From positions 124,001 through 188,000 of the forward strand of contig NZ_JBNGOS010000004.1 of assembly GCF_050589685.1 (NCBI RefSeq): DNA of 64,000 nt, read 5' to 3'. Position numbers and translations under genes: made by a program. This document shows, one piece after another, positions 1-7,100 of the stretch. Under the pieces are notes generated by a model, which was not told the origin of the DNA, did not search any database, and saw only the letters and a list, made by a program, of their open reading frames with translations. The DNA is from Saccharicrinis sp050589685. Its GTDB lineage: Bacteria > Bacteroidota > Bacteroidia > Bacteroidales > Marinilabiliaceae. Each line of letters begins with the position of its first letter. Position 1 is the first letter of the stretch.

Positions 1-423
1 AGTGGTAACCTGGATAATACATTCTTGAGTTCCATAACTATTTCGGTAGTAGGACATGCTTCACCACTTTGGACTGGAGCTTCCGAAGAACGGGCTGCGT
101 TAGAAAATTTGAACCTCGCCTTGACAAGAGCTCAGAATACCAGTTTGTTGTTATATGATGGACTGAATGCTTTCGATGGTGAATTACCACCTATTTCAAT
201 TATCTCAGATGGAGTTTGCGAAGAGGGCACACCAGCATCCGAAGTTGATTTTGAAGAAGAAAGTCGGGGCTCAGAAGAAGGATTGGAACAAACTGAAGAC
301 CCAGAAAATGATTGGCAACGATATAGAAAAGTGGAGATAACCGTTTATGTAACAAGATTTGTAGATAATAGTTTGACCATGTTAGCAGATCAGGTAAATC
401 CCGAAAATAATTTTTGCCAATAA
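1..423 (+). CDS. OmpA-like C-terminal domain protein, 5' end outside window
   Basis: The reading frame is open to base 1, so the gene starts left of the window; the TTG at 25 is not a convincing start. The visible 140 codons contain a GHAsP core, a following helix rich in Leu/Ala with RA (NLALTRAQ), and a closing RKVEITV strand. This is the order seen in OmpA-like peptidoglycan-binding domains. A very acidic insertion (EVDFEEES...GSEEGLEQTEDPEND) sits between the helix and the last strand. It lies 29 nt upstream of the candidate cargo gene and two genes before an eCIS-type ATPase, so it is probably part of the same locus. The family is inferred from the fold pattern only. Confidence 0.55.
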   Translation, partial: SGNLDNTFLSSITISVVGHASPLWTGASEERAALENLNLALTRAQNTSLLLYDGLNAFDGELPPISIISDGVCEEGTPASEVDFEEESRGSEEGLEQTEDPENDWQRYRKVEITVYVTRFVDNSLTMLADQVNPENNFCQ

Positions 424-452
424 AACTTTATAGTTTCAATTAATAAGGAAAT

Positions 453-1577
453 ATGCTTGCTTCCAAAACCCTATCCGATGCCCAATATTCATCAAACAAT
501 AATGGTGTTAATACTTCATTTATCGAGCCTAAGCTAAAAGAGCGACAATCAGGCGATAAGTTTGAATTGGAGGCGGATAATACGGCCGATACTATTATTG
601 AAAGTTCAACTCAACCCGATTCTTTTTTAAATACATCTTTCTTTCCTTCATCAGATTCTAATATTCTTCAAATTCAGCCAGAAGTTAATCCTGATGAACA
701 AGATGAACTTCAAGAACAATCTATAGTAGCTGTTAATGGAATTTCGCAGGAATTCAGCTCTTCGGATGAATTATCAGATGGTCTATGCGCTGATTGTGAA
801 AGGGAAGAAGAGGAATCCGAACTTGGCTTGTCGGCAGAAATTGAAAACATTCCTTTTGGTGATATGATCAATAAATATCCCTTAGATATATTATCCGTAA
901 CAGACCCAATTACAGATCTCGGTTGTGATGATGGACGTGATATTAATAATAACGGGGATCATGATTTAGATAAGGACATTCATCATCCTGATGATAGAAG
1001 TCCTGATATTTGGATTTACGATACTATATTGGGAGAATCCGGTGCTTTCTCTGATTTTCAGATAGGATTTTTTGCAGGAACATTCGGTGTAGACACAACA
1101 GACGATAACAGGCTGTTCGATAATTTTACATCCGGAAGCGGATCGCAAATCCATTTTGGTACGGGAAGTGATATGGCAAGGGAAATTGGAAGTACCGATG
1201 CGTTTACTTCTTTTGCCCGTGAATTTGAAACATCCATCCGGGTTTATTTTGATGAGCACCAAACCTTAGCAGGCTTCGACTGTCAGGCAGAGCTTATTAG
1301 AACCCGCCCCAATTATGTTGGAGGATTGGATAGTTTGTTTTCATGGGCGGTTATGGGCGGTTATCAACGTTTGGCAGTTGAGATTGATGCTTCAAGTGGA
1401 AATCTCGATGTTACCTATCGTGTTTTCGACCACTATGGAGCTGGGGTTAGTGATGCCTGGAGTTATTTGCCGGGACTGTCCGCTATGTATTATCTGCAAC
1501 ACTACGTGACCAATTCAGAAAACACCTATGTTCCTTTTATTTGGTCGGTGCAAATCAGTCGTTTTTCAAGCTTATAA
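453..1577 (+). CDS. Candidate eCIS-associated effector with DUF3289-like C-terminal domain
   Basis: 374 residues; ATG at 453 with a purine-rich stretch (aaggaa) just upstream. Residues about 31-48 read ERQSGDKFELEADNTADT, which resembles the Q..D.FE.EAD..AD motif at the front of DUF4157/eCIS-core proteins. The HExxH zinc motif of full DUF4157 is absent. A low-complexity acidic linker follows. The last ~150 residues carry LFDNFTSGSGSQIHF, then WAVMGGYQRLAVEI, YRVFDHYG and YYLQHY...YVPFIW. That order recalls DUF3289-type polymorphic toxin C-termini. It has no signal peptide, as expected for cytoplasmically loaded cargo. It ends 6 nt before the AAA+ ATPase. The toxin role is inferred; the DUF3289 resemblance is from memory. 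Confidence 0.5.
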   Translation: MLASKTLSDAQYSSNNNGVNTSFIEPKLKERQSGDKFELEADNTADTIIESSTQPDSFLNTSFFPSSDSNILQIQPEVNPDEQDELQEQSIVAVNGISQEFSSSDELSDGLCADCEREEEESELGLSAEIENIPFGDMINKYPLDILSVTDPITDLGCDDGRDINNNGDHDLDKDIHHPDDRSPDIWIYDTILGESGAFSDFQIGFFAGTFGVDTTDDNRLFDNFTSGSGSQIHFGTGSDMAREIGSTDAFTSFAREFETSIRVYFDEHQTLAGFDCQAELIRTRPNYVGGLDSLFSWAVMGGYQRLAVEIDASSGNLDVTYRVFDHYGAGVSDAWSYLPGLSAMYYLQHYVTNSENTYVPFIWSVQISRFSSL

Positions 1578-1583
1578 TTTTGG

Positions 1584-2894
1584 ATGGATTCTCCGTTAAT
1601 AAAATATATCTCCCTATTAATTCAGTATCGACTCGAATTGGAATTAAAGGGAAATGCTGTAGTTTTCCCAGAGCTGGATATCAAAGTGTTAAATCATTCT
1701 CCACTGTCTCTATTTATCAAAGAAAATGAGCTTGCCGAACAGGAGATTGCCATCCTGTTACTTGCCATTCTGCCTCATATTCTACCATCCTTTATAAATT
1801 CAATTATCCAAAAATATTTGCCTGGTGGCGGAGATTTCCCGGATTTCGGTGGAGTCAAAGGTAAAAACCATCGTGGCATTCTACCTACCGGCGAAACAGT
1901 ATTGTACATTTTAGGTGGAAAAGACATTGCCAAACGTGTAGAAATAGCAAAGTTGTTTGGTGAATCACACCTGTTTGCTCAAAAAAATGTACTTTATATT
2001 GAGAACGTTAATTCGGGAGAACCCAAAATGAGCGGTCGATTAATCATGGACGAAGAATATGTGGAATTATTTGTTTCAGGCAATGTTTCAAAACCAAAAC
2101 TGAGCAGTAGTTTCCCGGCGCAACTAATCACTACGCAACTGGAATGGGACGACCTGGTGTTGCACCAAAAAACCTTGAGTGAAATAAAAGAAATTGAGAC
2201 CTGGCTCAAGTTTAACTTCAAATTACTGAACGATTGGGGAATGAGTGGAAGAATAAAACCAGGTTATCGTGTTCTTTTTCATGGACCGGCCGGAACAGGA
2301 AAAACCATGACCGCAAGTTTACTAGGTAAGTATACAGGACGTGATGTATTCAGGATTGACCTATCCTTAGTGGTATCTAAATATATTGGCGAAACAGAAA
2401 AAAATCTGTCCAAACTCTTCGACAAAGCCGACCATAAAGACTGGATACTTTTTTTCGACGAGGCAGATTCCATTTTCGGAAAACGCACCGATGTGCGTGA
2501 TGCTCACGATAAATATGCCAATCAGGAAGTTTCCTATCTGCTGCAGCGTATTGAGAACTTTGGCGGGTTGGTGATCCTGGCTTCCAATATGAAATCGAAT
2601 ATCGATCTCGCTTTTATCCGGCGTTTTAACAGTATGATAGAATTCGAAAACCCAAAGACTGAGGAACGCCTTCAGCTTTGGCAAAATTACTTACCTAAAT
2701 CGGCCTCCCTCGAATCCAAAATCTGCCTTAAAGACGTGGCCCGAAATTATGATCTCACCGGGGCCAATATCGTAAATGTTATCCAGTACGTAAGCTTACG
2801 AACCCTCGAAAAACAATCCTCCACCATTACTTACGACGATTTGATTAAAGGAATACAAAAGGAATACAAAAAAGAGGGGAAGATGATGCGGTAA
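1584..2894 (+). CDS. AAA+ ATPase of extracellular contractile injection system type
   Basis: 436 residues. The N-terminal ~200 residues form a family-specific region with no known catalytic motif. The C-terminal half is an AAA+ domain: Walker A GPAGTGKT at about residue 234, Walker B ILFFDEAD near 290, a sensor-1 segment LVILASNM and arginines in AFIRRF. This combination matches the ATPase found in eCIS/Afp loci (Afp15-like), usually encoded at the distal end of the structural operon and followed by cargo genes. In the family it is thought to help particle assembly or cargo handling. It is 6 nt downstream of the candidate effector. Eukaryote-like FtsH/spastin-type AAA proteins are the main alternative, but the context favours eCIS. 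Confidence 0.8.
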   Translation: MDSPLIKYISLLIQYRLELELKGNAVVFPELDIKVLNHSPLSLFIKENELAEQEIAILLLAILPHILPSFINSIIQKYLPGGGDFPDFGGVKGKNHRGILPTGETVLYILGGKDIAKRVEIAKLFGESHLFAQKNVLYIENVNSGEPKMSGRLIMDEEYVELFVSGNVSKPKLSSSFPAQLITTQLEWDDLVLHQKTLSEIKEIETWLKFNFKLLNDWGMSGRIKPGYRVLFHGPAGTGKTMTASLLGKYTGRDVFRIDLSLVVSKYIGETEKNLSKLFDKADHKDWILFFDEADSIFGKRTDVRDAHDKYANQEVSYLLQRIENFGGLVILASNMKSNIDLAFIRRFNSMIEFENPKTEERLQLWQNYLPKSASLESKICLKDVARNYDLTGANIVNVIQYVSLRTLEKQSSTITYDDLIKGIQKEYKKEGKMMR

Positions 2895-2945
2895 TATAAG
2901 AGAGTACGATGTGAATTATCATAACGAGAACTTAAAGCATAAATT

Positions 2946-3239
2946 ATGAAAAGATTAGTAGGTAACAGACGTAAAAAGAAATCTGGTACAGAAAATAGTT
3001 CATTGTTTGCAAAAAGCACGAGCCTACTTAGTGTAAATGGAAAATTACGTTCGCCATATTACGAACCTGGTGAGCAGGAAGTACGAAACCAGGCCTATAT
3101 ACCTGTGGAAATTGGCAAGCCGCTTGTAGTTAGGTACTTGTATTTCTTTTTAAAACTCGATAATGCAAATAGTAAGCATCAGGAAATAATGGTTTCTACA
3201 TTTGTAAAAACTGAAGAAGAAAAAAAAAGCAGCAGCTGA
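2946..3239 (+). CDS. 5' part of a gene split by a 1-nt frame change (unknown function)
   Basis: 97 codons from ATG 2946, 51 nt after the ATPase. It starts with a very basic segment (MKRLVGNRRKKKSG), then a region with predicted beta character (YIPVEIGKPLVVRYLYFFLK). It ends at TGA 3237-3239, immediately after a run of nine A residues at 3220-3228. Removing one A joins it without a stop to the next frame, which runs to 4044 and gives one protein of about 365 residues. It should therefore be read together with the following entry. I do not recognise the family. The position right behind the eCIS ATPase makes it a cargo or accessory candidate. Confidence 0.6.
   Translation: MKRLVGNRRKKKSGTENSSLFAKSTSLLSVNGKLRSPYYEPGEQEVRNQAYIPVEIGKPLVVRYLYFFLKLDNANSKHQEIMVSTFVKTEEEKKSSS
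3220..3228 (+). other. A9 homopolymer at the frame junction
   Basis: Nine consecutive A residues follow gaagaag. Joining the two flanking reading frames needs loss of one A (or a +1 slip); a simple -1 ribosomal slip would enter the wrong frame. Tracts of this length are known substrates for RNA polymerase slippage. Confidence 0.6.
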
Positions 3240-4044
3240 ATCGATTAATTTTTATGATCCAAAAATGAAGTTCAATAATGGGTCTGCCGACGTGGTGAAT
3301 TTTGGTGCAGATGTTTATGGACATGAATTGATTTATTATACAAAGAGTTATATCGGTGAGCCGATAAAGTTGACGTCAAAAATCATGGAGCTGGACAATC
3401 CTGAAAAAACTATCAGTCAGATAACGTCAGGAATTGAAAGAATTGGCGACCTCCCATTTTTTGCTGAGTACCTGCCATATGTGGCTATTGCAAAATCTGG
3501 GTTAGACTTGTTGGGAAGGTTATTTAAAATCTTAGACCGTGACGACCCAATAGTGCCGGGTCTTAGACTGGATTTATTTTTTAACCGGCCACACGTTGCA
3601 CGTTTACAAAGCGGACGCGTTGTCTGTGTACAAGGAAAAACTGACGATGAAATCATTAACGCAGGGTATTGTTTAAATAAAAAAAACCGGCTTGTAGATG
3701 AAAACGGCAAAGAATATCGGGAGACCGCTTATTTTGTAATGCAGGTGAACTCGGAAAATCAACCCGCTTACGAAGATTTTGAGTACTATCAAAATGCAGC
3801 TGAACTTCTTTCTTTAACAAATAGGCCTGATGGTTTAGGTGATTTTATCGATACAGCAGTGGAAGGATTTAAAACCTATGCAGATATCACAACCATATCG
3901 GATATGGAAGACCTACAGGATAATCTGGATGAGCCCGACGTGAAAAAGAGATTTAAAGCAATGTTTAAAGGCTTGTCGGGGGATGTAAAAAGTTTATACC
4001 GCAAAAAGTACAAAGAGATTTTATCTGCTTATGAAGACGTGTAA
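3229..4044 (+). CDS. 3' part of the split gene (unknown function)
   Basis: The frame is closed by TAA at 3205-3207 and open from 3208 to 4041. The first ATG is 3265, but coding character begins before it: from 3229 it reads AAAESINFYDPKMKFNNG, the natural continuation of the upstream frame. The 271 residues include a mixed segment (VVNFGADVYGHELIYYTKSY), a helical middle (ISQITSGIERIGDLPFFAEY), LRLDLFFNRPHVARLQSGRV, and a charged helical tail ending KKYKEILSAYEDV. There is no signal peptide and no recognised catalytic motif. Only 3208-3236 is open in both frames, and the A9 run lies inside it. This fits transcriptional slippage, a recent frameshift mutation, or a homopolymer sequencing error. 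Confidence 0.6.
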   Translation, partial: AAAESINFYDPKMKFNNGSADVVNFGADVYGHELIYYTKSYIGEPIKLTSKIMELDNPEKTISQITSGIERIGDLPFFAEYLPYVAIAKSGLDLLGRLFKILDRDDPIVPGLRLDLFFNRPHVARLQSGRVVCVQGKTDDEIINAGYCLNKKNRLVDENGKEYRETAYFVMQVNSENQPAYEDFEYYQNAAELLSLTNRPDGLGDFIDTAVEGFKTYADITTISDMEDLQDNLDEPDVKKRFKAMFKGLSGDVKSLYRKKYKEILSAYEDV

Positions 4045-4120
4045 GCGACTGGAATATTCATACGTAGTGAAGATATGTTGCAACAATAATTTATAAACTA
4101 TATTATCGGTTAATATTAAT

Positions 4121-4149
4121 AATGGCACGGGAATATAACTCGTGCCATT
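4121..4149 (+). terminator. Rho-independent terminator after the split gene
   Basis: The 9-bp perfect stem AATGGCACG / CGTGCCATT (4121-4129 and 4141-4149) is followed by TCTTTT. It closes the transcript that carries the ATPase and split gene. Confidence 0.7.
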
Positions 4150-4390
4150 TCTTTTAAAAATCAGTATAGTAGTGTTTTAGGTGTGAAATATTATATTTGC
4201 TTACTATAATAACAGTTAAATATCCTTATAAATGAGGATGGATTTTGATAAATTTATTTAGGAACTTATTCTACAGGGTTATACCAGTTTCATTTTTTTT
4301 GGGAATGACCATGGCGGAGTTGTATCTATCCTGCATCTTTCTCTTTTTTTTAACGTTGACTTATACTCCTCATGTTGTCATTCAACTAGG

Positions 4391-4588
4391 TTAAACCCGC
4401 AATATGCATTAGAAAATCTATTACACATTGAAATTGTTTCAGAACAAGACACTCCACTGCTTCACTTCAGCTCACCATAACGATGCTCCCGAAAGTAATC
4501 GGGACAAGTTATGCCTCGTTTCAGTAAAGCCTTGTTTTATTGCACTTTCAATGTTCACGACGAAGTTCTAATGCATAATCCGGGTTAA
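4391..4588. repeat. MITE-like element with imperfect terminal inverted repeats
   Basis: The left end (4391-4414, TTAAACCCGCAATATGCATT..) and the right end (4566-4588, reverse complement TTAACCCGGATTATGCATTA..) match at about 21 of 24 positions as an inverted pair. The 198-nt element has no coding capacity. Near its centre lies a small hairpin (TCCCGA / TCGGGA). Inner flanks also show weak inverted similarity (acattgaaa on the left, tttcaatgt on the right). The shape is that of a non-autonomous, transposase-less repeat. The rest of the 4150-4799 gap shows no gene I can support. Confidence 0.55.
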
Positions 4589-4799
4589 AATTAAACTGCC
4601 ATATAAATACTTGCACATCGGAACTGGTTCCGTTTTAAAGGAATTAAAGCAATATGGTTCATGCATGATGATATTTAGTTATTTAAACGCCTAATGATTG
4701 ATCGATTATGTTTAGTTTAGCACTTTATTGAGGACTCTTGACACGCATGTGCATCCCTTATATTACAAAGTATTCCGATATTATATGTATTAAAATAAC

Positions 4800-6002
4800 A
4801 TGGACGGCCAATATCGAATAGATAGGCATAAAAGACTGTTGGAGGAAAAAACAAAGCTTGTTAAGCGAACCGTGTTTGCGAGTGTTTTGTTCGGTTTATT
4901 TATTCTTGTCAACGTATTAAGGCCATATTCACAGGGCTTAAAGGAGAAGAAAAAAATCGAAGTTGAGATACAGGAATATGAAGATCAGATAAAGGAAGTT
5001 GAGGCCTCAAATTTAACGTTGGAAAAATTAAATATTGTACTTGATAATATTCAAAAACTGGTAAAAGAAAGACCCTGGAATTCAGAAACCCGGAAGCTAA
5101 TATTGAAATATCGCGAGATGAACCGAATAGGAAGTGTAAGCCGGTCGCAATATCAGGATAAAGCGGACTCCACCATTATTGCTATATCCACCTTGGTAAG
5201 CGAAACAGTAACCAAACCCATACAAGATTTTGTTACTGATTCTTTTGTAGGAAATAAATTTTTAAGCGATAAATTACATAGGGAGCTTGAAACGTTGCCT
5301 TCAGTTGTGAATACCTGGAAAACGGAGAATATTGGCAAATATTGGTACGGTACAATTCATTCGAAAGAAGCACATGTTGAAACATTATCCCAAACGCTTG
5401 GCGACAAGTTGAATAACATATCTTCCATTATTGATGAAGATAAGCCAATACTGGAATCAAAACAGAAAGAGCTGGTTCGGCGTTTAGAAGAAATTACAAG
5501 CAAAGCTGACTATTCTGAACTGAAACAAAGCCTGGAAGACCTTCGGGCTAAAATGGATGAGATACTTCCCCAATGGTTTAAAGGTATGATATCGGTAGAA
5601 CAAATGGTTTATTTATATCCGTTTATCATCATACTATTGGCAAGCTATGTACTTTATACGGCAATTGGCCTTTCTTCGCATTTTAACATTCTAGCTAAGG
5701 AACTCAACTTTTATAAGAATAGTACCAAAGATCCCAGCTACACTTCCTTGTGGACTTTAACATATCGGGGAAAACTCTCGACTTTAATGACTGTATGTGT
5801 TTATCTCTTGTTTTTATTGGTTTCATGGTATTTTTTTGAATCGGGTATTGTCATACTATTCAAATTTATATCCATCGAAGATAATAGCCTTATCAATGCC
5901 GAAACGATAAAAGTCCTTTCTTTAATAAGTAGGGCACTGCTATTGTGTTTTATCCTGTATTGTCTGGTCAAACCATATAAAAAAAGAAAGAATCCCAATT
6001 AG
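4800..6002 (+). CDS. Coiled-coil membrane protein of unknown function
   Basis: 400 residues. One hydrophobic segment lies near residues 24-42 (TVFASVLFGLFILVNVL). A long charged, helical, periplasm-sized region runs from about 45 to 265 and includes the coiled-coil-like stretch KKKIEVEIQEYEDQIKEVEA. Three more membrane segments lie near 270-292, 333-357 and 375-393. It ends in a basic tail (KPYKKRKNPN). No catalytic motif is visible and I do not recognise a family. It sits alone between a MITE-like repeat and a lipoprotein gene, on the same strand as the eCIS-type genes. A Shine-Dalgarno sequence is not obvious. Confidence 0.75.
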   Translation: MDGQYRIDRHKRLLEEKTKLVKRTVFASVLFGLFILVNVLRPYSQGLKEKKKIEVEIQEYEDQIKEVEASNLTLEKLNIVLDNIQKLVKERPWNSETRKLILKYREMNRIGSVSRSQYQDKADSTIIAISTLVSETVTKPIQDFVTDSFVGNKFLSDKLHRELETLPSVVNTWKTENIGKYWYGTIHSKEAHVETLSQTLGDKLNNISSIIDEDKPILESKQKELVRRLEEITSKADYSELKQSLEDLRAKMDEILPQWFKGMISVEQMVYLYPFIIILLASYVLYTAIGLSSHFNILAKELNFYKNSTKDPSYTSLWTLTYRGKLSTLMTVCVYLLFLLVSWYFFESGIVILFKFISIEDNSLINAETIKVLSLISRALLLCFILYCLVKPYKKRKNPN

Positions 6003-6166
6003 GCTTTGCAGGTTCATTTTTGAGGCATAAAAGGATTCGTGTTTTGTAATTTATTATAGAATATGGTCTACATCTGCAGGGGAACCTACTCAGCAAGAAC
6101 TACAAAATTATAAAAACCAGATAATGGACAGCATTCTTTTTCTTTTACTCTTCTAATTGTATTGCT

Positions 6167-6970
6167 ATGGTTACTTACGTTTATAAAGTCTTATGTGTAT
6201 TGTTGCTTTTATGTGCTTTTAGCAATTGCAAAGTAACAAAAATCCCTCATGCCAAGCAGTTTGATGCTTCCGACTATATCTTTAAAGGTGAAGTCGTGCA
6301 GACAAAAAAATCGAACTTGCCTGTTGTGCCGGATGACCAGAACACTCACATTGTAAAAGTGAACGATATTATTCTTGCCTCAAGCGGGCACGAAAGTTTT
6401 AAAGGGGAAAATATTACCGTTGTTGCCGCTGACGATAAAATACCGACTTTAAAAGAAGGGGCAGGTTATGTTTTCTATACACATACCTGGCTTTTTGGTA
6501 GCACCTTGGCCGTAAGGGCAAACCATGTAGAACCCATGACGGATAAACCGGATGGAATAAAGGACGAATTACCGCTTTACCGCGACAGTGTTAAAAAAGT
6601 AAACTTGCAGAAACGGCTTAAAAGTTCAGGGTTGGTAATGTTTGGTCGGGTATCAAAGATTAACGAAGCCGACGTACAACGACCATCTAAGGAATCTGAG
6701 CATTCTCCAATATGGAACATTGCTATTGTTGAGGTTGAAAATATTTTAAAAGGCAATACAGAAGGCAATCAAGTTCAAGTATATTTTTCGGCCAGCGATG
6801 ATGTGAGATGGGTTAATGCGCCCAAGTTAAAAGAAGAACAAAAAGCCATTTATCTACTTAAAAGAACTGACAGTTTCATGGGTATCAAGAATGCCTATGT
6901 TCTTATTGACCCTCAGGATGTTCTGCCTGAATCAGAACTGAATCTGGTAAAAAAACTACTGAAAAAATAA
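6167..6970 (+). CDS. Lipoprotein with two similar OB-like halves
   Basis: 267 residues. A signal peptide with hydrophobic core VLCVLLLLCAF ends in the lipobox FSNC, with the lipidated Cys near residue 21. The mature part repeats a pattern. Half one (about 36-115) reads YIFKGEVVQ, IVKVNDIILA, FKGENITVV, GYVFYTHT. Half two (about 150-250) reads VMFGRVSKI, IAIVEVENILKG, NQVQVYFSA, KAIYLLKR. This is the layout of TIMP/netrin-like secreted domains, but I cannot confirm that. It ends 19 nt before the next gene's possible upstream start and probably shares its transcript with the BNR-type protein. Confidence 0.7.
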   Translation: MVTYVYKVLCVLLLLCAFSNCKVTKIPHAKQFDASDYIFKGEVVQTKKSNLPVVPDDQNTHIVKVNDIILASSGHESFKGENITVVAADDKIPTLKEGAGYVFYTHTWLFGSTLAVRANHVEPMTDKPDGIKDELPLYRDSVKKVNLQKRLKSSGLVMFGRVSKINEADVQRPSKESEHSPIWNIAIVEVENILKGNTEGNQVQVYFSASDDVRWVNAPKLKEEQKAIYLLKRTDSFMGIKNAYVLIDPQDVLPESELNLVKKLLKK

Positions 6971-7100
6971 CTACCTAAATCTAACAATCATGAAACGACC
7001 AAGTTTGGATATATTTAAAATACAGAACCAATCCCACGACGGTTTGGGTAGGATGGTTAAGAACATGCGGGTTCCATTGGTTACAGCTAAAATTAAAAAG

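Noticed and set aside
4738..4764. TTGACA..TATATT promoter before the membrane protein
   Set aside because: The spacing is 15 nt and the organism's housekeeping promoters follow TTTG/TAnnTTTG, so it is probably chance.
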